A stretch of DNA of 64,000 bases from Dermacentor variabilis (Eukaryota > Arthropoda > Arachnida > Ixodida > Ixodidae), in assembly GCF_050947875.1 (NCBI RefSeq), contig NC_134568.1, positions 263,384,315 to 263,448,314 on the forward strand, in the 5' to 3' direction. The notes below the pieces were generated by a model. The model was given only the letters and a program-made list of their open reading frames with translations, had not been told where the DNA came from and searched no databases. Positions 22,001 to 31,639 of this stretch are shown here, one piece after another. The translations under genes were made by a program, and so were the position numbers. Position 1 is the first letter of the stretch. Each line of letters opens with the position of its first letter.

Positions 22001-23485
22001 CGGCCCCGCAACTACCGCCTTTGCAGCGAGCTCCCGAACCTTCGATCTGGTTAAGGCCTGAACACTAGCTTCACCAAACAAAAGCCCCTTCTCGCGCAGG
22101 AGGTGATCGGACCTGTTTGAAAATAGGTACGGGTACTGGGGTGGCAGCATAGATGACACTGCCGCCTCCGTCTCAAGCGCTCCGAAAGGTCCTTCAATAA
22201 GCACTTTTGCTACCGGCAGACACACGCTATGAGCTTCCACGGCTTGCTTGATCCACGCGCACTCGCCCGTGAACATATGGGGTTCTACGTAAGACGGGTG
22301 AACTACATCCATCGTAGCTGCGGAATCGCGAAGCACTCGGCACTCTTTCCCGTTTACGAGGAGGTCTCGCATGTAAGGCTCAAGAAGCTTCATGTTCTCG
22401 TCAGTGCTGCCTATTGAAAAAAACACAACTTTTGGTGTTGTTTCCGGACACTGCGCCGAAAAGTGACCCGGCTTCTGGCACGTATAACACAAGCGCGCTC
22501 GCCTCATCTCGAACCGCTTTCTGCGTTTGGCTGCCGCCGTCTCTTTACGTTTGGTCGGACTGCTTTCGCTCGCATCCGCACTACGCGTGTCCCCCTTAAA
22601 TCTCATGGGCGTGAACCTTGGCCTCTCAGACTTGGAGCCAAATTCACCCTTTTGACCGTCCTTAGCTCCGCGAGCTCGACGCGTCACAAACTCCTCGGCT
22701 AGCTCAGCGGCTCTAGCCACCGTACTCACGTCTGGCCTATCCAAGACCCAGTATCGCACGTTCTCCGGTAACCGACTATAAAACTGTTCTAGCCCGAAAC
22801 ACTGCAGAACTTTATCGTGGTCACCAAACGCTTTCTCTTCTTTGAGCCACTCCTGCATGTTCGACATAAGCCTATACGCAAACTCTGTATATGACTCACT
22901 TTTGCCTTTCTCATTTTCCCGAAACTTCCGACGGAACGCTTCCGCAGACAGCCGGTACTTTTTTAGCAGACTCGATTTTACTTTGTCGAAATCCTCTGCT
23001 TCCTCTCTATCCAAGCGAGCGACTACGTCGGCCGCCTCGCCGGGTAACAAAGTGAGCAAGCGCTGTGGCCACGTTTCCCGAGAGAACCCCTGCTTCTCGC
23101 ACGTTCGCTCAAAGTTAACCAGGAATAAACCAATGTCCTCTCCAAGCTTAAACGGCCGCATCAGGTCAGTCATTTTGAACAATACGCGTTCTCCTGCACC
23201 GTGTGCCTGACTTCCATTACGAGCGCGTTCCATCTCTACCTCGAGACGCTTCATTTCCAAAGCGTGTTCGCGCTCTTCTTTTTCTTTCTGCTCTTTAAGT
23301 TCGCGCTCCTGTCTTTTTGACCTCTCCTCAATAGTCTCAAGGCATTCCGACAGCTCGTCATCCTCAGCCTCTAACTCAAGAATAGCCTTTAGCAGTTCAG
23401 GTTTTCTGAGTTTGTCTGAGACATCCAGACCCAACTCTCTTGCAAGCTCCAACAATTTCGGTTTGCGCAACGACTTCAAATCCAT
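19064..23485 (-). CDS. gag-pol: Gypsy Gag-Pol polyprotein, single intact frame (PR-IN-RT-RH order)
   Basis: The ATG at 23485 opens 1473 codons without a stop or frameshift. The order, with rough residues, is as follows. N-terminal helical part 1-95, with a charged coiled-coil-like stretch 45-90. Gag core about 100-270. Zinc knuckle C333-C336-H341-C346 (CX2CX4HX4C). Protease-like region about 375-450, whose active-site triad reads D387-S-A. Integrase about 565-970, with zinc ligands H632, H639, C669, C672, DDE residues D702, D761, E796 and a C-terminal WEGPARIV (GPY/F-like) at 932. Reverse transcriptase about 1040-1260, with D1145 and YLDDV at 1206. RNase H about 1320-1473, with QCDASERGMG around 1357, ending GNADGLSRSP. 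RNase H being last and integrase second is the reverse of ordinary gypsy and matches Gmr1-like elements. Gag and Pol in one frame imply processing by the protease alone. It makes virus-like particles and the enzymes for copying and inserting the element. Confidence 0.95.
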   Translation of the reverse strand: MDLKSLRKPKLLELARELGLDVSDKLRKPELLKAILELEAEDDELSECLETIEERSKRQERELKEQKEKEEREHALEMKRLEVEMERARNGSQAHGAGERVLFKMTDLMRPFKLGEDIGLFLVNFERTCEKQGFSRETWPQRLLTLLPGEAADVVARLDREEAEDFDKVKSSLLKKYRLSAEAFRRKFRENEKGKSESYTEFAYRLMSNMQEWLKEEKAFGDHDKVLQCFGLEQFYSRLPENVRYWVLDRPDVSTVARAAELAEEFVTRRARGAKDGQKGEFGSKSERPRFTPMRFKGDTRSADASESSPTKRKETAAAKRRKRFEMRRARLCYTCQKPGHFSAQCPETTPKVVFFSIGSTDENMKLLEPYMRDLLVNGKECRVLRDSAATMDVVHPSYVEPHMFTGECAWIKQAVEAHSVCLPVAKVLIEGPFGALETEAAVSSMLPPQYPYLFSNRSDHLLREKGLLFGEASVQALTRSKVRELAAKAVVAGPTLSNNEKGSEAQQADMPSTPELNKLESVTLKAPDTGEEMPDTGKLEELSTDLLIAPTSDGLDRLLKVSRSALIAEQKKDGSLENVRCNVKEGIARKTARFVERGGVLYRKYLDRRGVEFDQLVVPQCYRQDLLRLSHGGSWSGHLGVKKTKDRLLQEYYWPGCFRDADHFVRTCDTCQRVGKPGDKSRAPLKLVPIITEPFRRLVIDTVGPLPVTATGYRHILTVICPATKFPEAVPLKKLSSVEIVNALLSIFARVGFPAEIQSDQGTVFTSALTTTFLERCGVKLLHSSVYHPQSNSVEKLHSVMKRVLRALCFEHQTDWELCLPGVMFALRTAPHAATGFSPAELVYGRSLRSPLRMLRESWEGRGDDPVVVEYVLKLLERLRRAQELSGEAMTKAQQRAKVYYDRTARARRFEVGDEVMILRTSLNNQLDVQWEGPARIVQKLSDVNYVVSLPGKRKAQQVYHCNLLKPYRQREAVVCMMVNVPEELPVELPGLGSVTNREDTGQVISDLISKAPLSPEQKTELHQLLQEFQGLFSERPGRTSVLTHDIELTSTEPVRSKAYRVSPRQSDIMEAEVKKMLQLGVIEAGESDYTSPLILVEVPGKEPRPCVDYRRLNSITKDQIYPIPNIEERLEKVSGAQFISTLDLVRGYWQVPLTEEASRYAAFISPMGTFRPKVLSFGLKNAPYCFSSLMDKVLRGQQEFALPYLDDVAIFSASWSEHMTHLRAVLTRLREAGLTVKAPKCQLAQAEVVYLGHVIGQGRRRPSEIKVAAVRDFPQPRTKTDIRSFLGVAGYYQRYIPRYSDIAAPLTDALRKTEPQTVVWDETKERAFSALKSALTSQPVLRSPDYTKGFIVQCDASERGMGVVLCQRENGEVEHPVLYASRKLTSREQAYSATEKECACLVWAVQKLSCYLAGSRFIIETDHCPLQWLQTISPKNGRLLRWSLALQQYSFEVRYKKGSLNGNADGLSRSP

Positions 23486-23871
23486 GGCTGCTCTGAATGC
23501 TGCTTTCTCTACTGCTTACTATTGTCTTGCCGCAAACTAACCCGGCAGCAACGACAACCACAATTACCAGCTCTGTTTCTAACACTAACAAAAAGCCTGG
23601 CAAAGCTCAGAAGAAGAAAGTCCCGCACTCACCAAACCTCGCAGGCAGGAATTCCGCGCAGTCGTTCCGCTGCAGGCAACCAGTCGTCACACAGGGCTCG
23701 TTGCACTGCTCCCGGATCGTCGTTGAGCTGCTCAGCATACTGTCAACTGCATCGCTTTGCTGCTGGCCTCCGTTGTCGCGATCTCGCCGCTGGCAGACCG
23801 TTGTTTGAAGTCGTAGGCGATCTCACCGCTGGCAACCAGATGTTTTGGATCGCGACACTGGAGCGATCGGA
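23486..23871 (-). other. Gypsy 5' leader and presumed primer-binding region
   Basis: Right after the 5' LTR (minus sense) the leader reads TCCGATCGCTCCAGTGTCGC and GATCCAAAAC, then two degenerate copies of a unit containing TGCCAGCGGYGAGATCG. No classic TGG-starting primer-binding site adjoins the LTR, so the primer is unknown. A similar sequence (ACAGATCGTACCAGCAGTCC then GATCCAAAT) flanks the other LTR on its outer side. Confidence 0.5.
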
Positions 23872-24621
23872 TGGGAACTCGGCGCTGACGCCCGTGGTTG
23901 TACCTGGGTCGCAAGCCCCAAGGGTAGCGTTGGCCTGGCGGCCTGGGGTACAACTGCAAGCATCCGAAGGTCCCGGCAAAGCATGAGTCGACCGGTAACA
24001 ACGAAACAACTTGTTTATTTTAACATCGCAAAGAGTTGGCGGTCAGGTTTGACCGAAGTAGAGAGACGGGAGAGCACTTCACTCAACGGAAGAAATCGGA
24101 GCCCTCCTCTGGCGTCCGGGGGCAGCTGTTTTTATACTCTCGCAGTTGAGGGCAAGAAGGAACCCCTCAAAAGACGAGCACGTGAATGTACAATGGGCTA
24201 ATGGTGACGCACACTGGCGTAGCGATGCCGTAGCACCATGTCGTGGCGCTGCGCACGATCTCGTAGCACCTGGTCGTGGCGCTGCGCAGCACACTGTCGT
24301 GGCGCTGCGCAGCATACTGTCGTGGCGCTGCGCAGCACACTGTCGTGGCGCTGCCGGTCGGACACAATGACTGTAACGAGAAGATGGTCCCTGCTTTGGC
24401 ATCGCCTGTTTCGGGCCCAATAACTGGAATGAGATCCCTGCTTTGGCATCGCCTGTTTCGGGCACAATGACTGGAACGAAATCCCTAGGCGGTCGCATCG
24501 CCGCAGACGCGCCTGGAAACACCTGGCGATGAGTGTTGCGGTGACGACGATCGGGCCAAAATGTCCGCCGCCCCGCCGCCGTCGCGCCGGCAAAACCACG
24601 TGTCGCAGGCGAAACGCAACA
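23872..24621 (-). repeat. Gypsy 5' LTR (750 bp)
   Basis: It starts and ends as the 3' LTR and matches it base for base by eye, except for two extra 23-bp units (CGCTGCGCAGCAYACTGTCG type) around 24296-24352. TATAAAAA lies at 24129-24136 and AATAAA at 24014-24019 (minus sense). It abuts the right inverted repeat of the Harbinger-like element at 24622. Confidence 0.93.
24129..24136 (-). promoter_or_regulatory. LTR TATA box (5' LTR copy, likely gag-pol promoter)
   Basis: TATAAAAA in minus sense, about 110 bases upstream of the AATAAA signal at 24014-24019. Spacing and orientation fit a U3 promoter and an R-region poly(A) signal. Confidence 0.6.
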
Positions 24622-24711
24622 ACGCCCTCTCTGGCGCCGTTCATGCGACCACGCCGGGAGACGCAACGCCAAAAAACGCCGGTAGAAACGCTGAATGTGG
24701 GGCGGCCTTTA

Positions 24712-26985
24712 GTCGTCCGCTCAGTTTTCGACGACGTCCAAGCACATGGTCCTCGGTAAAATGAAGCGGATAAGGTGGACAACACAAGTACCTATCCCGT
24801 CCTTGACTGCACCAAATTTGTAAATTAAACTGAGAAAAGTCAGCCATTCTAGATGTAGATGTAGAGCCTAGACGTTAGTGACACATACCCACTCTGGGGG
24901 GTTGGCCAAGAACCGGGTATAGTTCCATATAACAATAAGAAAAAAGAATCCTTGTTTATTGTAACTTCTTTCGCTTCTTCTCTCTCAACTTTTCCTCTTC
25001 TTCTACCTCACAAGAAATTCAATTACTTCAATAACGTACTTGCGCTACGCGGAGGGCCTACAAGCATGAGGATGTATGCCGTGTTAACGGTACCGCCGCC
25101 TAGCGGCCGCTGCCACTCGGACAGAGCTCAAACGGCAGCTGGATAAGGGGCACGCCTCTCAGTTTCCGCGTAACCGATTTATGCTCTCTCGTATATTCAA
25201 ATAACAATCCGAGGCTACCATGTCTGTAGCTTGTGTGTAAGTCGTACTATAAGTATTTTCTGACGCAATTTACTTGTAAATATTAATTGAGTTCAGTAAG
25301 CACTTGCGCTTGGCAGACGGCGTAGAGGAATGAGGCTTCACACGTGCGTGCGCGCTCGCATGACGTACGTCGCTTGTGGCAGTGGTGTGTGTGACGTCGT
25401 GTAACGTCAGTTGGGGTGGTAGTACTTGTCTAACGTCCGCACCAGCTTCGCTCGCTTTCGCAGGGTGGAATGCAGGCGGATTTTTTACAAGAAGCAATGA
25501 TAATTTTCACCATGAAATTTCTTATTCCAGATGAAGACGCAGTAGTTGATGGGGGACAAAACATTTGAGATCTGCATAAAGAAGAGCAGAAATAAATTTT
25601 CAAGGAGTCCGCTAAGTCACGCGTAGACGCCTAAAATATTTCGGGGAAAGCTCTGGCCTGAATTCTGTGTTAGGTCGTCTTCACTGATGCCACCTTCTCG
25701 AAAATAGGTGATTATTCGTTGGTTAAGCGGTCCTGTTTAGGCACAGCAATTCTGCCTCCCCGAAATCGGCAGAAATGACCCAAAAGTAGTGAACGCAGTC
25801 GAATTCTGCGAATACTCGACTCAGCATTCTTTTCACTTGCGTTCAGTTTGAGCACTCACTTACGCTGACCAAATAAGAATATAATAAAAAAGTGAAACGA
25901 AAGTAAAAGTTATTGCTTACCTTTTCAGCATGTTTAATTAGACTGCGCGCTGTCTCTGACTGAGCTAAAATATACGGTTGTATCTTCTTGGCCAAAGACT
26001 GCTACATGCAGGTCCATACTCCATTATACACGATATCTTACAGTAATTATTTAATAATTTATGGGTAAACTAGCATGCCGATGACTCATGGAAAACAGGT
26101 CACGTCATACATATATGAAGCCTGGTCAAACTCATCTTTCTTTTGATTCTTTTTATCCTCTAAGCCTGACGGGCTGTTGTTTATGTAACATTATGGAAGA
26201 AATAATTTACTCCATGCTGGCAATTGTAGTGCAGTGACAGATATGGTACTTCCCGAGCATATGGCTTTCGAGCATATATGTCTTTCGATTTAGAAAGGCT
26301 GAGTGCTGAAGCTTGATTGCGATCTCTGTACTTAAGCAAGTCGGAAACGCCTTGCTTGCCGCTTGACTAACTGCACCATTACCTTGAAAACCCAGTAGAA
26401 TCTTGTGTAATTTCGGCTTTTCCTTTTCCTTTCTTTATTCTCGGGGGCGTGGGAGGGGGGTTTAGGGGAGGGAGGGTAGAGGGTGTGCAATTAGTTTTGT
26501 TAATTGGCACACGTGTGCAGCTTTGTTTTTTTATGGATGTGGCTTTGAGTGAAACTTAGCTCTTTATAGTGATTTGTATTGAACAAAATTATTTAGTTGC
26601 AAATAAGCGCCATATCCCGTCATTTCTATTCTTTCCGCGACTAGTAAATGTCCTGTTCCCACGTGACCGCCTTCTGCGTCTTCACGTTGTGACACAGTAA
26701 CTTGCTGGAAAACGAAAACGAAACTTACTATAGAAAATTTATAATATTAAATTATTTAGGGCGCTCTCAGGCTTGCGTTGCCAGTATTTTTTTCTGGGGT
26801 TCAGAGGTCTAGTATACCTTCATTTATACAAAGTTAAAAGTGAAAAATATCATGTGAGTACCCTTTTAAAAAGTAACTAGAAGGTACAAGCTAATGAATT
26901 GAGCACCATGATGGACCGCGCTGCCCCATATTTATGGCAAAAACTGGTTTAGTTTGAAGTTCCGAAGTAAAATACAGAAGTAAAA
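24712..26985. other. Unassigned stretch
   Basis: No gene recognised. AT-rich from about 25.5 to 26.9 kb, with a G-rich run at 26442-26482. The first 300 bases include GATGTAGATGTAGAGCC, which looks like part of an interspersed repeat but I cannot classify it. Confidence 0.4.
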
Positions 26986-26989
26986 GAGA

Positions 26990-27182
26990 CGACGCGTAGT
27001 GGAGGTCTCCGCATTAACTTTGATGGTCTCTTTAACCCTGCCAAAGGGCCATAGTAGTGCACACAGACTTTCTTGCATTGACCCGCCATCGGAACGCGCC
27101 AGCTAGGCTTGGAATCAATGCCGCGACCTTATAGCTCAGCAGCAGAACGCCTTTACCATGCGGTGAGCCATCGCGGCTGGTT
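26990..27182 (-). mobile_element. tRNA-derived SINE, old diverged copy
   Basis: In minus sense it reads CCGCGATGGCTCACCGCATGG, TAAAGGCGTTCTGCTGCTGAG, then AGGTCGCGGCATTGATTCC (box B), TTCCGATGGCGGGTCAATGC, GGGTTAAAGAGACCATCAAAG and GACCTCCACTACGC. Block order matches the SINEs at 13621 and 49108, with heavier divergence. Confidence 0.65.
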
Positions 27183-27184
27183 AT

Positions 27185-29035
27185 GGGGGAGCACACACAC
27201 GGCGCCCGCTGGACTACAATACGCACACTTACCGACCTTGTAATACCGACGAAATACGGCGACACTACGTTGGCACATCATGGCGGAGTTGTAAGCCATA
27301 CATCTTTTAACTGTGCCTCAGTGTGCCAGAAAGCTGCATGCCGCCACACTCCGTGCAAATTTCTTCCTACGCAAATTGGATCTGGGTGATTGATCGATTA
27401 ACCTTTCATTTAGTCGATTCTAATGCTGTAATCACGATCATTTTCTTACCGCGATTAATCAGTTGAAGTCACATGAGCAAGATCAGGCAAGCATCGGCAC
27501 CGTCGTCTCCGCTTTATTTGCTGAACAGCAAATAATAGAACGTCAGGTGGAGCTACAGCGCTGTTACCAAGACGAATGAAGTGTTACGTAAGTTTCTTAG
27601 AAAACAGGCTCCCATGCGCGCTGCACTTGAGCCAGCGGAGGGAAAATCAATTCTGCTGAGCTTCTGTAGCGCGCTGGCGTTGAACAAAAGGCGAGTGACA
27701 CGTTAATAAAATTCCAATTTTTCAAAACGAATTTCTTTCCACCTGATTAGTGATGTGAAGTAGCTGGAAATATGCTGCTTCGAACTTTACCAGTTAGCCG
27801 TAGGTATACCCTGCGTGCGTATGCGTTCCGTGAGGGGGCTGCCAGAGCACGTTCACAAGTTTAGGACGCGTCAAGTAGCGCACAGTACGCGATACAGATA
27901 AGGATAATAAACAGACACGACACCCGCCTGCATCTTCTGTGAAACCACATTGCTTTAAATCAGCTAACCAGAAAAAAAAATATTACTCAGGCTTTTCATA
28001 TCGCAAAATGAAAATAGAGACCTGCATCAGCCAACTCTCTGTCATGGTAAACGAGCGCGAATTTCAATTTTTAGAAGGCCAGTATGGAACTTCATGGTGT
28101 GGCTTTCAAAGAAGACTGTCCATTCCTTCTAATTTTTTGCGCTACTTCACGCATGCTAAGATGGTTGGTCACGAACTCGTTGTCGGCTTTGTTAGCAAGC
28201 TTAATTCTCTACTTCCTCAGCTGGACTCACGATTGCGACCGAGCGGGTATTATCTGCTTGATATCTCCATTCATGAAGAGTGCTACTGACGTGATACTAT
28301 AAAGTCAATTGTCGACTTGTAACACGGTTTCTTTTTGTCCTCAAAGATTATGTACATACACCACCGCTTTTTACTTCTTTTAGCTGTCGGATAGATAAAT
28401 CCGCGAATCTGCTTACTAAATCAATGATATAATTCATTCGTTAACAAATCAATTAAAAGAGTGGACAGTTGCGATTAATCGGGTGAAATATTTTAACCGA
28501 TGCCGAGCCCTAACGCAGGTAACAACGGCATATGATGGTCAGGACGCGGCATGCGGGTATTGCATGGCAAGGGGCCAGAAATTGTTCGCCTCTATACGCA
28601 AGGTTTCCGCATAGTCGACGCCTTTAAATGGCGCAGGAAAAATGTGCTGGGATAGCGCATGTAAAGCAAGCCATTCTGCGATATTTCCTGAAAGTGGAAG
28701 GCATCCCGTTGCTATAGGCGTCGCCAGGCACAAATTCCTGCATGGATGTGTTTTTTGATGGCCAGTTACATGGTCGCCACATGTGAAAAATCTGAACGAA
28801 TTATTATTGTTTATTTCCACTTCCAAGTGGAGGGTGAAGCGGAGATTAAGCAGGCTTTGCGTGACAACGACGACGACGGCATGACGATGTTGGCGTAATG
28901 GAAACAAACATGGACACAGCGAACCCAGTTTCACGCTTTTACCTTGCTGTCACAGTAAAAGAAGGAGGGGAGAGAACAAACTGCCCCCCCCCCAAAAAAA
29001 AAGAAATTGAATGACATTCACAATAAAGCAGAGAA
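27185..29035. other. Unassigned stretch
   Basis: No gene recognised. The 116-codon plus-strand frame 27939-28289 and the 131-codon minus-strand frame 28539-28934 have no domain, splice or repeat support and are left uncalled. A C10-A9 run lies at about 28984-29002. Confidence 0.4.
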
Positions 29036-29037
29036 AC

Positions 29038-29039
<2 letters not shown>

Positions 29040-29072
<33 letters not shown>
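29040..29072. repeat. (CT)n microsatellite
   Basis: A pure CT dinucleotide run of about 33 bases. Confidence 0.9.
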
Positions 29073-29074
<2 letters not shown>

Positions 29075-29138
29075 CTTGCTCTACTTCGATATGCACACTA
29101 ACTGCAGCGCCGCGTGGTGGCATCTCCTATACAAGGTA

Positions 29139-29376
29139 CAGTCGCCCAAATCTTTAACTGGTGTGCGGGAGCGGCGACTTTTCCGTGCGTCAGCGCCGTT
29201 TGACGGGGCGAGGCTGGAAATAGTCTGAGGCTAAGCGCATGCGGACAAAGCGCGCTCAGCTGGGCCCATCGTCTACTAGGCTGTTTCCAGCCTCGCCGCG
29301 TCATACGGCGCTGACGCCCGGAAAACGCCCGGAAAAGTCGCCGCTCCCGCACACCAGTTAAAGGTTTGGGCGACTG
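29139..29376. mobile_element. TA-flanked fold-back MITE (CAGTCGCC ends), copy 1
   Basis: The left end CAGTCGCCCAAATCTTTAAC is mirrored at the right end (GTTAAAGGTTTGGGCGACTG). The arms continue through GTGTGCGGGAGCGGCGACTT and GGGGCGAGGCTGGAAA. TA stands on both sides (29137-29138 and 29377-29378). The 238-bp size, inverted arms and TA duplication suggest a Tc1/mariner-type non-autonomous element. The ends match the shorter element at 45349-45530. Confidence 0.75.
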
Positions 29377-29379
29377 TAC

Positions 29380-30340
29380 ACCATGGTATAGCCGTATATC
29401 ACGTTCCGCCCATATATGCTCGGAAAGGCGCCTGCACCGCACCTCCGTTGCCGTCGCATTGAACGATTGAACTCTGACAGGATCCTTCTGCAGTGCGGTT
29501 TTCCGGCGGCGTATCGTAAAGAACGTTGAAACTCATGCGAAGGCGTGACATGCGGATAATTTCCGCGACCGGTGCGATATCACGGTTCTGTGCAAAGTTC
29601 GCGGCGGAATCGAAACGCCGTGGATGGCGCGTGGCCTGTTTTGCTGCAATAAAAATAATCAGCCCAGATAAGCTCGAGCCCAAACAGGGTTCAGAGGTTG
29701 CAAGTTTCTCAAAAAGGCTTACAGAAGAGAATGTCGCTAAAAAATAAAAAAATAAAGAAGCTGCCACGATCCGGTAGTTGTTTCCCTGTTCTCGTTTTTT
29801 CGGCGCTTTGCCGAAACCGTCGTGCGAGCACTCCGCGAGCTATCGCTTTAAAACTCGTTTCGCGTGACTTGTCGCGTTCCTTTCCCGGTTTCGTGTCCGT
29901 TCAACACGTAACGGTCATTTTGGTTTCACGCAGCGGGTAAGGATTAGTATTAGGATCCCCGACGGGCCCGCCCCTGCAATCGGCGCGGCCGCTGTGTCTT
30001 CTCTGCGGCGCAGGCCACTCGTCTCGCAGGGAGGAGACGGCGTGGACCCCCCGCGCGGACTGGCCGATACGGCTATCGGCGCTGATCGAGACAACACCGG
30101 TCTAGGGAAAGGGCAGCGTGAGGGGTCGCGCCGCGATTCTCGACACGGAGCCGTGTAATCTTCTCTGTCGCTCGCTCCGCTTAAAGCTCAATTCGGAGCC
30201 GCCCCATCGAGTGGTCGCTTTTTTTTTCGTGTCGTTGCGAGAATACCAATCGGGAGGCCTCCAGCTACGCACTCGACTGCAGTGGTTCGCGCTCTCTCGC
30301 TTGGCCTCTCGGTGGACTTGACTTTCGGGGCCTAAGCCGG
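29380..30340. other. Unassigned CpG-rich stretch
   Basis: No gene recognised. GC- and CpG-rich from about 29.9 kb, ending at a possible promoter at 30352. A (cap-proximal) exon or the U3 of an unrecognised LTR are both possible. Confidence 0.35.
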
Positions 30341-30351
30341 GCAGGGCCTGA

Positions 30352-30390
30352 TATATAAAAGGCCTCCTGGGGCAAGGAGGCAACAATTAG
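30352..30390 (+). promoter_or_regulatory. Candidate TATA promoter
   Basis: TATATAAAAGG at 30352-30362 follows a CpG-rich region. A GC-rich hairpin (GCCTCCTGGGGCAAGGAGGC) lies at +10 to +30 of the box, where transcription would start. No exon can be defined downstream. It could be a host promoter or the U3/R boundary of an old LTR. Confidence 0.3.
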
Positions 30391-31475
30391 GCGCTGTTGC
30401 CCGGTCGTCTTTCGTTCGCGTTTTTCTTTTTATTTCAACAGGCACGGTTACTCTGCAGCCCCCACTCAAGGACTAAACACGCCATTAGTTTCGTTGGCGC
30501 TTGTGTGGCCACCCTTGATCGCATCTTACCGTCGCGTTGCATTGCCTAATGGCGTGCCTTTTCGGTTGCGGCCGGATATGTGTACACAACGTTTCTCCCG
30601 CGCATCCGCTTATGGCCGTTAGGTCTGCCGCTGGTCTTACCAATTAACCGGTAAATGATGTCCGAGAACGATGTGAAAACATCTCGGTAACATAGATTTA
30701 TATTTTGTTTCGTACGTCAGCTTTGTGCGTTCTTCACAAGCGTCTTGCGTGGTGAAAGAACTCCCCGTTCATCCTCGGAATTAAGACGCGAAATGCTTTG
30801 CCATCGGTGTGCGTCTGCTTACGTTCAATGAAAAGCACTTTTTAACAGCTCTGCTATACGGTTATAAGTATGGTTTTTCTCTGAAAGCTTTTTGCATGAA
30901 TTTCTCCAGGGAAGAGCGTTGGAGATGATTTTGGTGAATCTGCTGTAGTATGGCTCCCTCCCATGTGTTATGCATATGCTGCGTGTCACTTCGTCGGTAT
31001 ATTCTCTATCATCTAATGTAGCATACCCACCCATTAAGTACGTTTATCTCACAACGATAACTATCATCAAAAAGTGTCTGTGAAGTATCTTCTAGACTAT
31101 CAAGCACTAGCTTTCATGCTAAAGCCAAACTTCTTACCATGTGGACACAAGAGCATCAAAGGTACTTTTGCAGTCGCATTTGGTGTTGAGACTATAGAAG
31201 CTAAAATTTCGCCGAATTATTACGTAGGCTTGACCAGTGGTAAATTTTGATGCATATGGATCTCCTGAATAAGAGAAATTTTCACACTCAATAAGCAGCG
31301 AATATACAGGAAGTCCACGAGTCCTTATTTTTTATTTCTGCGCTTATCATCATAGAAACTTTGTGTCTATTCTTTCAGCCCCGACATGGTTTGTTGCTGT
31401 CGACTTAAATTCTTATCTATAGTATATGCAGAATGCCGGTAATTGAAACTTATCCTTGTCGCACTTTTATTGCAC
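30391..31475. other. Unassigned stretch
   Basis: No gene recognised. An 11-bp inverted repeat (CACGCCATTAG at 30478, CTAATGGCGTG at 30546) is the only structure I noted. AT-rich from about 30.8 kb. Confidence 0.4.
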
Positions 31476-31479
31476 TAAC

Positions 31480-31575
31480 ATTAATGGAGGCAGGAGGTAC
31501 AAAAGGAGAGGTGAGAAGATTAACCAGGACTTAGCTCAATTGGCTACACCACACTAGGAAGGGGGGAAATAAAGT
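31480..31575 (+). repeat. Dispersed RTTAACCAG repeat, copy 3
   Basis: GGAGGCAGGAGGTACAAAAG, then GAAGATTAACCAGGACTTAG and GGCTACACCACACTAGGAAG. It has the same order of blocks as the other copies. Confidence 0.45.
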
Positions 31576-31639
31576 AAGCAGAGATCAAGACATTTTCATG
31601 AAGCGCACTCATTTGCGTTAGCACACATAGTATGAATTC

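Larger units (their letters stand above)
17874..24621 (-). mobile_element. Ty3/gypsy LTR retrotransposon, apparently intact, integrase-before-RT order
   Basis: The two LTRs are 17874-18577 (3' LTR) and 23872-24621 (5' LTR). In minus sense both start TGTTGCGTTTCGCC and end GAGTTCCCA, so TG...CA. Between them lie a leader (23486-23871), a single 1473-codon gag-pol frame (23485-19064) and a 3' non-coding segment (18578-19063). By eye the LTRs are identical except for a 46-bp tandem-unit difference, so insertion or homogenisation is recent. There is no matching duplication outside the LTRs (TCTGT left, ACGCC right). The left flank resembles the element's own leader, which suggests recombination between copies. 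The element lies inside a Harbinger-like transposon. Confidence 0.93.
17020..24708 (+). mobile_element. PIF/Harbinger-like DNA transposon, split by a nested gypsy element
   Basis: The left end AGGCCGCCCCACATTCAGCG at 17020 is matched by its exact reverse complement ending at 24708. The inverted repeats continue with decay for about 85 bases (CCGGCGTTTTYTGGCGTT, then CCCGGCGT). TTA stands immediately outside both ends (17017-17019 and 24709-24711), the canonical TWA-type target duplication of PIF/Harbinger. Without the retrotransposon at 17874-24621 the element would be only about 0.94 kb, so it is a deletion derivative. It keeps the 5' part of a MADF-domain accessory gene and no visible transposase. 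MADF proteins are the known second gene of some PIF elements. Confidence 0.7.

Noticed and set aside
20790..23210. Plus-strand frames inside the gag-pol region.
   Set aside because: They are antisense shadows of the intact 1473-codon frame.
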